A stretch of 64,000 nt of DNA from Taenia hydatigena (GCA_036345935.2 JADWOT020000001.1:10037801-10101800), one strand, 5' to 3'; counted from the first letter of the stretch, positions 1 to 12,828 are shown. Notes: generated by a model from the letters alone, not told the origin. Numbers and translations: made by a program.

Positions 1-455
1 ATTGCGCACGAAAGGACATCCAGTGTGTCGCCTAATTTGGTGATAGTACAGTGCTGTGGCATCATGGTACCCCGTGTACTCATAGGAGATGCCAAATGTG
101 CCTTTGATCTCCACCCACGGTAGGTTCCATAACTCTGTCCTTTAGGCCTCACTCAGTTCTATAAAGAATAATTAGCAAACAAAGCGCCATATTGCAGTAG
201 AAAAGGAGGTCACGATTCTCGGCAATTTCGGCTGCAATGTGCCGTGCCTACGAACAGATCCGAGGCTGAAGTAGTAGCTCACGTGTGAATAAATTGAACT
301 GGCGTGCATTTATGGATGACTTGTTCTTGCCAAAAGGAAGCATCAAAACCAAAGGGGAGAACCTGGGGTCCTTGTCGAAGGCGTAACTCTTCCCGGCTGA
401 AGGTTGGTCATCATTTGAAGCTGTGATATTCAGAGGGAAAGTGGATTGAGCATCA
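1..455 (-). CDS. Unrecognised multi-exon gene, internal part, runs off left edge
   Basis: Two exons with matching phase: 455-283 (acceptor ...TTTGTAG, donor GTGAGC) and 134-1, separated by a 148-nt intron. The first enters in phase 2 and leaves in phase 1. The second enters in phase 1 and stays open for 44 codons to the window edge. The peptide contains an N-glycosylation-type NIT, then DKDPRFSPLVLMLPF, and in the second exon LPWVEIKGTFGISYEYTGYH and RRHTGCPF. Composition and splice signals look like real coding sequence, but I do not recognise the family. Upstream exons should lie at higher coordinates and were not found with confidence; the missing 3' part is outside the window. Confidence 0.5.
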
Positions 456-2331
456 CTACAAAGCGCATGATGCAAAATTTTGTAGTTTATGCTACTGCAT
501 CTCTATTGTCATACATACATCGTCCTTTTTATTTACCAACACTATAAAATACGAGAATCCCTTTGCTTGCTATTTCTTTGCTTTAGTAAATGTATTAGTG
601 TGGCAAAATCAGCGTCAAACATTGCATGGATGGTACAGCAAAAGGGAGTGAAGGGAATAAAAAGAGGAAAGGCAAAATTAAGCCTCTAAAACTGTTCAGT
701 TTATTCCGAGTAGCAAAAGGTGCCTAAAAGGCAGACAAATCCAAAATTTTTCTTTTTTATCTTTCTCCTCTTGCCCTTCTTGCATTTACGCTTCCCTTCA
801 GCAATTGTTTTTAACGTCTACAATGACAAGTTCATTTCTTTGCACACGTTTTCTTATGCATACACCTGTCTGTCTCCCGTCACCAACGTCAAGATTTATT
901 TAGTTCGGAGTTTGAAACAAGGCGGTAAACAGGGATTGTAATAGGCTCTCACGACTATGGTCAATTTTTTACAGATCGCGAAAGAGAGCGGAGTCTTGTT
1001 GACGCTTGGTCAGTCATGTGAAAAAAATTTATCAACGTCTTGTAGCTTTGCAATAGTAGTTGGACGGTCTCTCTACCGCCCGCAATGCAGTATAGGTCCC
1101 AACCACCACTGTCAACAGAACCTACAATGCTACACCTTGAGGCTTAAGAACCCTTTGGATTGATGGCTGCATCTTTTCCCATTAGTTCATCACTATTGTC
1201 AAATTGACATTCCTCCTTAGGCGGCATTGACTTGGCAATATCAATTCGACAGCTGATTTTTTCATGCTGCTGCTACTGAGCACTATATTAGTAGCGAGGA
1301 TATTCTGCTTTATAGTCCGGTGACAGGATGTCGGCAGCACTGTGTTGGTGGCGCCGAGGGAGGAACCGCAAATGCGCTCATGTCTGTACAAGTACGTAAG
1401 TTGATGATCAAAGGCAAGTCATGGAAAGTACATAAATAGACTTGTAGACACATGCAATTAACAAGCTTGGTACTAAACGGTCGGATCCGCTTTTATCATC
1501 TGCATCGGCGATGCAGAATTGATCAGCCATTCACTGATTTCAATTATTTTATTAATGTAATAAAATAGGTCACTCTGAGAAATCAGATCGAAAAAAACCC
1601 CAACTAACATTGAGACACTACGACAAAAAGACTAACGGATGACTTGAATGCCGCATTAGCATTGTGGTGAGACGGGAATGGCAGGACGGGATGGTGGCTG
1701 TTGTCAACACATCACTTCAATAGGAAGCGGTATTATGACCCATGGATAAAAAGCCGAGAAACTCGTTTGTGCTCTTGCTGCTTAAGGCAATTTCGACTGT
1801 TGGCAGTCGTAGCTTGCTAGTGGTTCTAGCCTCACCAGCAATGTTCACGAAGCTGATCAAGAAAGATTAGAGGAGCTCCAATGGTCTGCATGACCGCAAC
1901 CATGTCCACGGAAGAGATTGGCCTGATCACTAATGCAAATCAAATACTCTTGTAATCTCATCCTTCTTAGCGCTGCTCACCTTTTGTCTACTTAATTGCG
2001 AAATCAATAGGAGGACATTCATCCCATTTTCTACACAGTCGGTTTTTAAAGTAAAACAACTTAAATTCACTGAAGTATTTGCAGGCTTCTAGAAAATGAG
2101 TGATGTATGTGCAGTGAATGGGAGGATAAGTGCAGATATGTGAGGTATCAGGTGAAGGGGTTGGGAAGGGAAGCATTTACAGACAAGGATCACTACGTAC
2201 AGAATACTGCAGAAGGCAAACACAAATACAATAAGAAGTTGTTTGTTGTTGAGACAGACGAGAGTAAAATTCGATGATGGAACGAGAATCACCCAATCAT
2301 TTGGGTGCACTAATTGGACTTAAACAGAGGT
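456..2331. other. No confident gene
   Basis: AT-rich DNA with only short frames. A minus-strand open stretch at 1391-1182 follows a possible acceptor, but two frames are equally plausible and no donor fits. The minus-strand frame 2310-2089 is hydrophobic, as AT-rich noncoding frames often are. Confidence 0.5.
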
Positions 2332-2640
2332 TTACTTTGCCTTGATAGGACTGACTTCACGATTCTTCATCTTACGTTGCCTTCTATCAATATCGACCAG
2401 ACCTAAGTTGGTGCTGCGTAACTCGAGAACGACCGTCAAGTCCCAATCCTAATTAAATTTGGATAAGAGCGGTATAAATGAGTGCAGCTACTTGACCAAG
2501 CTCACCACACATCAAGGGGACCTCAATTGCCATTGCTTAGTACAAGAACTGTCGCAAGCAAGTACGGTAGGAAACAAGATGCAGACATCCCGTCCTGATT
2601 AAATCGAAGCTGAAACGAGTTAACTTAATGTGGGTTTCAC

Positions 2641-3052
2641 CTCTCACGGAATTCTTTTCCGAAATCGTCTAGCGACGCATCGCCCGCAACTAAATTGCCA
2701 CTCTTTGTATCAAGAACATAGGAAAAATCAATTATGGGTGACAACGAGCTACGGTGCCTCGTTTCCTCTCAGATCTGCTTCAAAAGAGATGAATAAGGCT
2801 ATACCGTTATGCTTGTGCTACCTTAGGATTCTTTACCATAATAGACGTACTACAATTCGGCCATAGAGATATAACTACCTGAATTGCACTATTTGAACAG
2901 CTGGCAATCTTCCTGACCACGTTAAGGCCATCTCTGACCTTGGTGTCTAATTCTGGTGGCATTTTTTGATGTTTGATCAGCATTCCATGCATCAAGTTCA
3001 CTGCGTAGTTTGATAAGTGATAGAACACCCCAACCAAAACCGACCGACAGTC
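2641..3052 (-). CDS. Unrecognised gene, two internal exons
   Basis: Exon 3052-2879 (58 codons, phase 0 at both ends) begins DCRSVLVGVFYHLSNYAV and ends at CAG|GTAGTT. Exon 2702-2641 begins after a pyrimidine-rich acceptor (...TTGATACAAAG) and reads SGNLVAGDASLDDFGKEFRE, leaving in phase 2 at GAG AG|GTGAAA. The phases agree (176-nt intron). The 3' end is unresolved: an exon starting at 2609 (SFDLIRTGCLHLVSY) fits the phase, while an open frame 2448-2332 ending in a basic tail and TAA does not fit it directly. No family recognised. Upstream exons were not found between 3053 and 4100. Confidence 0.4.
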
Positions 3053-4122
3053 CTTATGAGCCAACATCGCTCGATTCCCACACTCTCACCAGCGACAATA
3101 CGACCTGGAGGCATGGACTATGGCAACATTTAGTTGATCTTCCATTTATCACTACCATTGTAAGTGTTGGTTTCGAGATTCAGTCTTTCCGACCTAGTTG
3201 ACCTTTTTCGGTCGGGTTGATAGTCGAGTAATTTCTATCATTCTTATGTGTGTGTAGTTCCCTTAGTAGCATGTTATTAACTCTGTTGTTTGAATTTGGG
3301 TGGGTTTGGATAAAACTTTTATAAAGTCACTTAAGTTAAGGTGTTTTTTTTCGTAGATAGTCGATCGCCCTTCTTGGTCGAGCACCGATCAGCCATGTGG
3401 CCTAAATAGGGCCTGACCTATGGAAGTTCATTAACACTGTTGGCTTAATTCGCAGATCGAAAGTACTGACCCCACAATTAATAAAAGTAGGGCCTTAGCT
3501 CTATGGTTCAACCGGGATCGTTGAAAATGATTACCGATCTAATGCTGAGATAACGCCGTTGTCTATTGAGATTCAGATAAATAGTTTATTTATAACCATA
3601 ACTCGTCAAGGCAGGTTAAAGGGGATGACCATTGTTTTCACTGCCAGGCATCACTTTCTCCTTCACTCGTACGCAGGACGCACTATGCCTCTGACGGTTA
3701 ACAATCACACTCTCGGTTAGGATGCAAAACGCGGTCTTTCATTAATAACCATCTCACTTTTGGCAGTCCTAATTAGGGGCGTAGGCACTGTCTACAGCCC
3801 TTTATAAGTTCCACATTCAAAATTTCATTAAGAAAATTCACTTTAAGCTGCACCTTGAAATTCGGATGACTTAATAATCATGAAAAGAGGTGTGCTACAG
3901 CCCATTTCTTTTATTCAGGGTCACAACCAAACATCAACTCATGATGAGGCAGAGCGAGTGGTCTATTGGCTACTGAAGTACTACTCCTCATGCCTCATTT
4001 AGAAAATGTCATGACAAAACACAGGACTGAAGGTTTAGTCAGTAGAGTTGAAATCTATAGATGGTTAGAGTGCAGAATGCGTAGCACTAGCATCTGTTTT
4101 CGCATCAAAAGTCTACCTTTAG

Positions 4123-4863
4123 AATGCCCTTACCAGTTCTGTTGGAGACAGCATTCACCAAACAGCGAGAAATGCATTCAACTCTAGGAAATGGATGGGT
4201 TGGCTGTTATCTACTCTGTGTAAGATGCAACGGAGTTGTTTAAAAAAGCAAAATATTACGTGCACTTTTGTACCGAGTGAAATGATACTCTCCCTTGCCT
4301 TTAGTTACAGACCTTCCGACCTGGATGCTTTTGTTAATTACGTCGGCCACTTCTTCACGCGGCAAATTTGGATTGTCGTTTTGCGTGGGTTTTCTGGTAA
4401 ATGCAATTGCGCTCGGTTTTTGGTTGAAGAAGATTTAGTTGTGTAACGGTGATAACGCTTCAGTAAATAATAAACACACCTCGGTTTGAATGATTTTTTT
4501 GAACTTAGAAACCACTAAGGGCACATTTTGGCAACTAGAAGCGATTGTCAAGGCTTTTACCGGTAGAGGGCATTGGGATGGATTTCCATTAGCTTGATTC
4601 TCTTCACTGAATGCTTGGTGCTTACTAGTTTAGCATTTTCACAGAGAATATGGGACGGCCTTAAGCGTTGTATCCTAAATTTGTCCTTGGCTTGTATTCG
4701 ACCAGCATCCACCACCTTGTTGTTATTAAATTTTGAGGTGGAATGTCAACTCCACTGATGCTTTGCTCAGTAGTCATCGCTCCGCGAGTCCGGCAAGCAG
4801 AGCGACGTTTTCACAGCTGCGATAGGGGCTGCTTTGGCAGAGACGCTACCACAGAAGAAGTAA
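4123..4863 (+). CDS. Unrecognised gene, last four exons
   Basis: Four exons chain without a phase error: 4123-4219, 4305-4396, 4645-4737 and 4774-4863 (TAA), with introns of 85, 248 and 36 nt. The acceptor of the first exon is ...CTACCTTTAG and its donor is GTAAGATG. The readable part is 123 aa: SSVGDSIHQTARNAF, a hydrophobic helix-rich stretch (WMGWLLSTLF, WMLLLITSA, FGLSFCVGFL), RIWDGLKRCILNL, and the tail SDVFTAAIGAALAETLPQKK. The 36-nt intron is typical of cestodes. The helices suggest a membrane or helical-repeat protein, but I do not recognise the family. The 5' exons upstream of 4123 were not resolved. Confidence 0.55.
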
Positions 4864-5121
4864 TTCATCTGAGTCTATGTGTAGGGTTATGCTAAAGTGA
4901 ATGTTTGTCAGTCCACAAGACGGTAACAGTAATTCAAGATGAGTGTTAGCGCAAACGGAGTCGCAATGTCGCATGCTCCTACTAGTTAATTTCCCTGCTT
5001 GCATTCTATCCGACTGCCTCTTAGTTGCTATTGTAAACTGCATTTGATTCACTTGACAATAGTAAGTCCGACTAACTTATTTGATAATTATTTATTTGAG
5101 CTACCAGTCAAAAATGATTTG

Positions 5122-5469
5122 ATGAATATTATTTATAACCGGATTTGGAGACTGCTTCCACGAATTCTTCCTGAGTTGAGGTGGTTGTGTGCTGATTACG
5201 GATTTTAGTAGGAGCAGCATTAATGTTGATGTCGCTGTTGGTGCAAATGCGCAGCCTGAGTCTGCTGACTGTTTGATGCAGTTGTCTAAGTGCGGAAAAT
5301 CACTCTTGTTAGATTTACCTTTGCCGGAGGTCTCCTTTGACGCGAGCGCTTCTGCTGGTACTAGTAATGCCATCTGGCCTCTATCTTTCCTTTCCCTAAT
5401 CATTCTTACTCTGATTCAGGGACCGCGCCATTCAGTAAACATGTCACCTATGAAAAGGCTAATAAATGA
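5122..5469 (+). CDS. Small hypothetical protein, three exons (about 85 aa)
   Basis: ATG at 5122; exons 5122-5180, 5209-5357 and 5420-5469 (TGA), with introns of 28 and 62 nt. The second intron has a strong pyrimidine tract (CTATCTTTCCTTTCCCTAAT) before its acceptor. All phases match (2, then 1). The product runs MNIIYNRIWRLLPRILPEL, NVDVAVGANAQPESADC, CGKSLLLDLPLPE and ends in APFSKHVTYEKANK. A 28-nt first intron is at the lower limit of what splices, so exon 1 is the weaker part and the real protein may begin elsewhere. No family recognised. Confidence 0.35.
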
Positions 5470-7790
5470 ATTGCTAGGGTTTTGTCAATCTGCGTTCTCG
5501 GACCGCAGTAGTAGGAAGATTATCTATTTTTATAAAAGACACTTCTTTCAATGCGGACATATCCATGCAAGCAATCGCTACTTATACGAAGGCTAGAGAA
5601 AACCTTGCTTGATGGTATCATTTGGGCACCCAAAATTGACCTTAATGAACGCGTTTAGAAGGTGCATTCTGTGTTATTAGCCATGAGGCTGCACGAAGCC
5701 GAGTCACGAATCAGATCAACAGGACAGTTTTGATGCTCAAACCGTGATTTACAATTAAACCCTTGGAGCATCTCTCTGTGCCCTAAGGCTGCAAAAGAAA
5801 ACTGCACTATACAATGGGAAGGAATTGAATGGAGTGATGGGTGAGAGTTTAAAAAATGAATTAGAATCATATTCATTCATTGCGGTTAAGCAGGTGGTTG
5901 ATCTGCATCACTTGAATCTATTTATTTATTAGTTCACCCCTCTCGCCATTCATGTATGCGATTTTTTGCCCTGGTTACTGAGCCCTGTCGATCGATCGTC
6001 CGTTTAATGGGGTAATGGGGGTGCAACGAGGGTAGGCCAGATGTTCTCATTGATTCATCGATCGACCAGCGCGAATGAGTCAGCAAAGGGACGCACGCTG
6101 AGAGTGCACGCCATCGAGGTCTCGACCACCCATCCACTGGCCCATGCAGCAGAAGCTTTTCTACGATTACCTGTAGTCGTCACACCTCAGTGACAGACTG
6201 ACGCGACCTTGGAATTGAGGCACTAAAAGTGTCTAGTGAAAGCAGGGTGACATCTGAAATGCCAGCAAAACCACTTAAGGAAAAGGAGACTTCTAGCAAA
6301 AGCAATTCAACGCAAAATATTTTCTGCGGATACCGGAGAGCCGTAGAAGCTGAGTACGGGCGAATCTTCGCATTGAATTGCCACTAATGTATCGTGAATT
6401 GGACCCTTTGCTCGCACATTTTCCTTGCTAAAATGCAAATCTCAAACAAGTTAAACAATAATTAAAGATGGCGCGCACGTGTTGAATTCCATTTCGATAT
6501 CTACCAGGGAAAGACGGAGGCCTTGTCAATCGCTCCAAATTGCAGAGGTTAAATTCATTCCCATCGCGAGTTTGGTCCCGCTACCACCACCTGGTCAGGA
6601 CTCGGAGGTCACCTAATTAATAAAAATAATTAAATTACTGGTGGTGGAGAGGAGACTAGCCGCATAGCCATACATGGTTTCATCCGAAAAACCTCGCTGG
6701 TACTTTCCCAATAGCAGGTAACATCAATCGTTGTTTGATGTCTTACTAAGCTGCTACACTTAGGTTTGGGTGGAGACCGCACGCTACCTGTGGACTGGGC
6801 ACCCACTTTTAAAGGGAAGAAGAAGTTCGTTTGCAACGGAGGTGTTCACGTGTGGGCACAGTTGTGGTGCGGTGGTAATGGTGCCAATGGGATGCCCAAT
6901 TCCAGCTATAGCAGACCACGACTTTCGACGATTAAGAAGACATAACAAAGAGATATTAATGCTTCTATGGAAATGACTTTAAATAGAATTTGAAAGATTT
7001 CACATTGCAAATGCAGGGTAGTCAATGTTGACCCTTCGTTGTTTAATTGTCGATATCAGGAAGGGGCTTTATATCAACTCATCCGTACACCTTCCCCAAA
7101 CAAACTCTACTACTACTGTTTCCACACCAAAAGCCAATTTTGAGAAAATCAAGTAGGTGGTGCATTTTACGGACACGAGAAGATTTTGTCCACTACAAAA
7201 AAGGACTCCATGCGCATTACCTTGGAAATACCTCTTAAATGTTTGCACCTGTATCGCCTCCCCCCTGTATTAGCAGGCTATGTTTCTTAGATCTTGTGTG
7301 ATGCCGTAGGTGCCAGATTAAAGAATCCGAAATACAAGAACATGAAGATCCAGGTTCTCAATTGAGCTAGCGAAAAATTGATTATTTAAATAGCTGTTTT
7401 GCGTACACTAAATATTGTGATTTTTTAACTAGTTCATTAAACATCGAATAAAGGGAATCACAGAAGAGGAATATGATGATACATTGGGTGTATGGTCCAC
7501 CGTACCATCAACAGCAATGACACCGCCGATCATATTGAGAAAAGTTAACGTCAAGCAAACAATCATTCAGAACTAAATAACTTAGAGAAGTGGTATTTTC
7601 GCACAAAATGAACGAACCCATGTCTCTCCTAAAGGAACACAGACGTTCAAAACCAAAGTGCCAACAGGAAGCACAAGAATCTGCCTCTCGATGAACGCTG
7701 TACCTATCATACAATACTGGAAAGGAGTGTACCCAAGGTTTAGTTACTCTTATCATCTAGATAAATATGTTCGACGCCTGAAAATGATTG
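5470..7790. other. No confident gene
   Basis: Only short frames. The minus-strand frame ending near 6630 (containing TTIDVTCYWESTSEVF and ending SSPPPVI before an AT-rich tail) could be a terminal exon, but I could not join it to anything. Confidence 0.4.
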
Positions 7791-7794
7791 AAAC

Positions 7795-7875
7795 AACTAG
7801 CGTGGTCTAGAGGCCAGCCCACACGACGAGGGTACAAGGACAATCCAAGTGACCGTAAATAAGACTTGGGGCTGG
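7795..7875 (-). repeat. Degenerate LTR fragment
   Basis: Matches the core of the dispersed LTR family seen at 7997-8179, 8431-8618 and 41391-41575 (GAGGCCAGCCCA...GAGGGTAC), with many substitutions. Confidence 0.45.
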
Positions 7876-7996
7876 ACAGACAGCAAATGTAAAAATTCTT
7901 TTGCTAAATATTTTATTGCTATGTTAAATTGCAACAACATGTTGTCTGGTTTACACATAAACACCTAACTGAGTCCTTCATTGTTCACAGGCTGAC

Positions 7997-8179
7997 TGCA
8001 GCATCCCATGGCTCCCTTGAAGGCGAATAGGGAGAACACTAGGTTAGAATGCATATATTCAACAGACAGAGGGAAATCAGTGCTGACATGGCTCGGGGGC
8101 CAGCCTACGCAGCTAGGGCAATACGGCAACCTCTGTCACCCTGACTGAAACACGTAGTCTAACTAAACAAAATATTACA
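7997..8179 (-). mobile_element. Solo LTR, TRIM-like retrotransposon family
   Basis: 183-bp element in reverse orientation, closely matching the 41391-41575 LTR. On its own strand it begins TGTAATATTTTGTTTAG and ends ...GGATGCTGCA, giving TG...CA termini. The flanks are CTGAC (7992-7996) and ATGAC (8180-8184), a near-perfect 5-bp target-site duplication in plus-strand text. No internal coding region is present. Confidence 0.6.
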
Positions 8180-8430
8180 ATGACAGTGTTCTAGATCCTC
8201 CGCATGTTGTTCACACAAGCTGCATTTGCAGGGATTTCTTCAGTCGCCTCCCCACCTCTGCGTCTATGCCTAATACGAGAAAGTTAATTGGTCTGAGACA
8301 CACTTACTGTCTTATACAAAACGTTGATTAATGGCGTTTCAATAGCAAGTTGCCCGATGGTCATTGTCGGCGCTGGGAGATACGCCCTGTGTTCCTGCCA
8401 CTGGCCTAAAAGATGCGGTTAAGGAAATAT

Positions 8431-8618
8431 TATAATATTTTGTTTGTTTGAAATACCGGTTTCGGTTAGAGTCACAGAGAGGTAGCCATATTGCCCCAGC
8501 TGCAAAGGCTAGCCTCTAGGCCATGCCACCTGCTTGTTCCCTTTTGTCGGTTGAATGTATATATTCTGCTCTAGCATCCTGCCTACTTTTGTCTTCAAGA
8601 GAGCCTCGGGACGCTACA
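8431..8618 (+). mobile_element. Solo LTR, TRIM-like retrotransposon family
   Basis: 188-bp direct-orientation copy: ATTTTGTTTG, ACCGGTTTCGGTTAG, then GAGCCTCGGGACGCTACA at the 3' end. It lies 251 bp from the inverted copy at 7997-8179. The first bases are mutated (TA instead of TG), and I see no convincing target-site duplication. Confidence 0.6.
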
Positions 8619-9350
8619 ACATGAGTACTGCACTACTACAATGCTAAAAACATCCAAAAATTTACAAGGAAATCAAATTATTGGCAATAAGAATCCATGA
8701 AAAGACTTGTTCTTGACTGATATGCTTTCTCTCAGGACAAATCACATGTCACCGACAGCAGCTGATCAATGCTGTGGCAAAAGTGGCTATGTTGGTTGAA
8801 GTGTTGGGGTGACTTCCGTGTATGGCGACGATTTCTTCGCTCCTGAGAAAGGTTATCACATTCCGTTTTTTAGTTGGTAAATGTCTCCCCTATTTTGCGC
8901 AGTCATTGGTGCTTTGAAAGACTTCACACTCTTTCATCACGAGGCTTGCTGCCCAATTTGACGACGTGTAATTTATTTGGCACTCCTTCCATGAGGCGGA
9001 GAACCGCAGTATTAGGGCATCGAGTATGTGCGTGAAGGCGAACGCTTAGAAGGTTGTGTCCTTGGTGGGACTCCAGATGTCACAAACTTGATCTTTTTCT
9101 CGTCCCTAATCTCTGCTGTGAGTTTACCTGGTAAATGGCTACATTTATATCGTGCAAAATAGTTTCTAATCGATAAAAGAAATGGAACGTCAGAGCTGTG
9201 ATGTACCTGTTAAAACCAAGATGGATGGGGTGATGTCCCAAGAGTCCATCTACTTTCTGCTATGTAGAAAATTCGGGTTTTTTAGATGCCTTTTTACATC
9301 AATGCTGATTGCATTGAGTACGAGCGAGTCGACAAAGCCCGTAGGGCGGA
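8619..9350. other. No gene seen
   Basis: No open frame of note, no repeat recognised. It lies between the LTR cluster and the satellite array. Confidence 0.5.
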
Positions 9351-9354
9351 GACT

Positions 9355-9870
9355 ATGAATGCAATTTTTAGTACTGATGTACACAAGAATGCGATTTTCG
9401 CTCCCCTAGACACTTTCATACTATCGATCTACACAAAACTGCGATTTTTCCTCCTTTCGTAAAAACACTTTTGTAGCATTAATCTACACGGGACAACAAT
9501 TTTCGCGCCCTTCCATAGGGAAGAATGGTGTATTAGGCTGCACGAGACTGCGATATTCGGGCAATCTGTAGTCAATTTTGTTGTATTTGTCCACAAGCGA
9601 CTGTAATTTTCACTCATTGTGTGGGCAATTTTGTTGGATTTGTCCACAAGCGACTGCGATTTGTGCTCATTGTGTGGGCAATTCTGTTGTATTGATATGC
9701 ACGATAAATGCGATTTTCGCTCATCCTGTAGGCTAGATTGTTGTATTTGTTCACAAGTGACTGGAGTTTGCGCTCATTGTGTGGGCAATTGTGTTGTATT
9801 TGTCCACACGAAACTGCGATTTGTGCTTATCCTGTCGGCTAGATTGTTATATTTGTTCACAACAGAAAAA
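9355..9870 (+). repeat. Degenerate ~54-bp satellite array (S1)
   Basis: About nine diverged units, each with the order TGCGATTT(T/G)CGCTC, then GGCAATTTTGTTGTATT, then GTCCACAAGCGAC. Unit length is about 54-57 bp. The same architecture occurs in the arrays at 42.5, 49.2, 52.3 and 54.25 kb, so these are diverged branches of one family. The array sits at the left edge of duplicated module A. Confidence 0.75.
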
Positions 9871-10200
9871 GTGATGAATAAATAGGTATGGGCGATCCAG
9901 AGTGCTTTTGACGTCCATTTGGTTCCACCCTCTTTCATTAAGACCGAATTAAAAAACGCTGAATCCGACTGTCACGTAGTGAGGAAGGGGAGTGCAAATG
10001 TTAGGTCTCCGTGTGCCCCAATTTTGGCAGTGTCTATGTGATGTGATTTCTACACAGATGTCGATTGCCTCATGGTGCTTAACTTAGATATGCTACCTTT
10101 TGGTTAGTTTTTGGTTATCATCCTCGGTTTTAAGTTTATGACTGCTCTTTGTTGTCTCATTGTGAAACATTATCATCTGCTCAGTTGCTTCCTTCACATA

Positions 10201-10383
10201 ATGCCTCCATGCTCCGTTAACCATTCGTTCCCACTTCACTATGACCCTACTCTTCTTACCGACAAGGAACGTGATGCAGCAAAGGCAGTGATCTACAACG
10301 CATTGTTGAACCTACACCGTTCTACCACATTGAGGCTGTTGCTGCAGCAGTATCTTGGCGACCACGAGCCCAGAGACCGTTGA
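10201..10383 (+). CDS. 60-aa ORF kept in all three module copies
   Basis: ATG...TGA frame beginning MPPCSVNHSFPL and containing DPTLLTDKERDAAKAV. The same 60-codon frame, with identical length, start and stop, is present at 21896-22078 and, inverted, at 36682-36500, with about ten amino-acid differences and no indel. Just downstream (about 10420-10605) another frame (RNTAGYVRLGGEGAT, then LEARVAEFLV) is also open in all copies and could be a second exon, but no clean splice joins them. Function unknown. Conservation of an open frame in recent duplicates is only weak evidence of coding. Confidence 0.3.
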   Translation: MPPCSVNHSFPLHYDPTLLTDKERDAAKAVIYNALLNLHRSTTLRLLLQQYLGDHEPRDR

Positions 10384-10605
10384 CGATCTCCTGGACAGCT
10401 CAGTCTCCTTCGCGTCATCGTGGAGCGCAACACTGCAGGTTACGTACGGTTAGGTGGCGAAGGGGCTACCTCGGCAGTCAAGAAAGTGAGACTGACAGAA
10501 ATGGGGAAGAGCCTTAATGGGGCCCGGGTCATCGCCACGGAATTGGAGGCGAGGGTGGCTGAGTTCCTAGTAATGACTATCGTCTTCTGTCCCTTGCTTT
10601 TTTAA

Positions 10606-12828
10606 ACTTTTACCGCTCTCCTATTCATCTACTCACAACACTAAATACTCAGCTACTTCACAACAATTTTTGTCCCTGTTCACGCAGTCATCCATCATTT
10701 GCCCTTCATCGTTTTATTTTCTTCGTTCACGTATTATTTTTGTATTAATTCACTAAATATGGCTTCATTTGTAAACTCAACGAATTCGGTTTCGTCTGTT
10801 CGATGTGGCATTGATTCCTCTGATCAATTCATTTGGTGGATTGTTTTAAATTATTTGACAGTGCTAATGGATTAGTCGCGTGTTTTGAGATTGCCTGAAG
10901 ATGGTCGCAGATTGGAGTTCACGGTGCTGACGTGCACAGCGTGTCCATCGGTGAGGCGCGTGGTTGGATTGTGGATGTTGGAGGAGGTTGATTTGTTCCA
11001 GGTGTGCTAAGGTACTGCCAACCCAGTCGACTCCGATGCAGTTGTCTAGTCTCTTAGACATATTGATGAGTTTGTTCCATTTGTAGACAACGCTATTCGC
11101 AGACACTGAACGCGTGTCTAGCTGATCAGCAGATGAGAGCGAGTCAATAGGAAATCGTCTGTATTTGAAATATGCGCTCACCACTTTTGGGATTGTTTTG
11201 GGTGGCGAGGCTGAGATGAGTGCGTTTTGTGTGAAAGGGGAGGGTGAGATGTCAGTGTATGTGGCTTGGGACTGATCACGTACGTACCTTTTTCACCGCT
11301 TTGGGCCCGTTTGTTTTTGCCCATCGTTTGCTTCAAATTCCGTCAAAGTGGTGGGATTGACCTTGATAGGGAATGGAAATTGACTGTTGGCTTTTTTTGC
11401 GTTGAAGGGTTGTGACTATCGTGTGCATACGACAATGTGCCTACAACTTATCAATCATCGGCCAGTATTTGCCTACTTTGAAGGATTTGTGCATTGCATT
11501 ATGAGAAAGCAAAGTGTTCAATCAGCTGTATTTTAAATCTCCGGAGTGAAGCTGTTTGTTAATTTCAGTCTCATGTTTAAGCCGTGGTGGTTGTAAAGAC
11601 GAACCTCCAAATGCTTTCTGATCTGTATCGAATCACTGATAAATGCCAAGGTAGTTTTGGAACAGCTGACATTGCTCGCCAGGTGCTGGCTTCGATGGTT
11701 GCTGAAGTACCTTTTTCTCCTTTTGCTTTGTCATGTTGTGCTTTCTTCACTTGCTTCATTTGTTGGCATCGAACGTCCAAGTGAGTGCACGGGGGACAGG
11801 TGCTTTTACAAGTTAGTAGATTGTGCTTTTTAAAACTCCCCATGTACTGCATCTGTAGTTGATTTAACTCTCAGTTTCGGTTGATGGGGCATGTTTGGCA
11901 ATGTTGTCTTCGGCGGAGGTGTCCGCAGTCTCTTCCATTTGCCCAATATGTTTATTTTGGTCGAGCGTTATGTCTGCTTCGGTCTTGACTTCAAGGGATT
12001 TACTCGAGACAACCTACTTTCCTTGTTGTCCCCACTTGATGCTATGAACGATTCGTCGATGCCATGCGGCCTAGTAAGACGAAATCATGTTTATATAACT
12101 GAAGTAGTACTGCGGGATGCGCGTTCAGGAGGCTCTTTGCAAGTAATTGATTGACTAATGCACCTGCACTCTTTACAGACTTTCTACAAATCACTGAAAA
12201 TTTCCAAAAATATTATTACAAATGTGCATTGAATGTGGTTGTGGGCGAGAGGCGGGAGGACAACTTTAATCAGGTCGTGGATCAACGTAGCCGTTGTCCT
12301 GAGCCCAAGACACCTCCGTCACAGCTTGTAATAAAAATGTCTAGAAGTGACCAACTTTCGCATAGTAATGGTGGTAGAAGGGAAGAGGAGGATTGTTTGA
12401 ATGAACCACGTGGTGAAGGAGCGGATGGTATTCGCGATTCCCGAGTTTAATGGGGCTTATGACACTTGAGGTGTAAGCGAGTTTTAATTTCGTACTGTTT
12501 TGACATAGTAAATCTCTTACCAAAGCAGTAATCAAATCGCAGTCAGCCTTTGCGCCTCTTCCTTTAAACTTTGACTGTTTGGTGAAAGAGCTCTTGAGCG
12601 TAATGTGGAGACGAACTGGCCATTTGCGGATTATACGACCCTTGCCGGAGGTAGACTAGGCGGGGTAGGAAAAGCTCGCCTTGCCAATAATTGTGTGCAC
12701 ATGTTGGACACAGTTGCGGAGGTTTGGCAATTTTCAGCATATATGCGTCGAATGGTTGAACTCCATCGATCGTGTGGCAGTGAGCAGCTCACACGTGCTA
12801 CTTATAAGAAGTCAGTAGCACCTTTGCG
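10606..12828. pseudogene. Fragmentary open frames, left half of module A
   Basis: Several protein-like stretches without a consistent gene. A minus-strand frame near 11184-10930 (KYRRFPIDSL, RLDNCIGVDWVGSTLAHLEQ) is open in A and C but has a TAG in B. A plus-strand frame at 11584-11784 (KTNLQMLSDLYRITDKC) has lost about 110 nt in C. Plus-strand frames 11891-12154 (GLVRRNHVYITEVV) and 12151-12450 (ITENFQKYYYKCALNVVVGE) are open in A; the second has a one-base insertion in B. The pattern fits a set of gene fragments decaying independently in each copy. Confidence 0.35.

Noticed and set aside
4999..5403. Overlapping plus and minus frames around the 5122-5469 gene
   Set aside because: The minus frame covers the plus-strand intron and exons and has no acceptor/donor chain; treated as a shadow.
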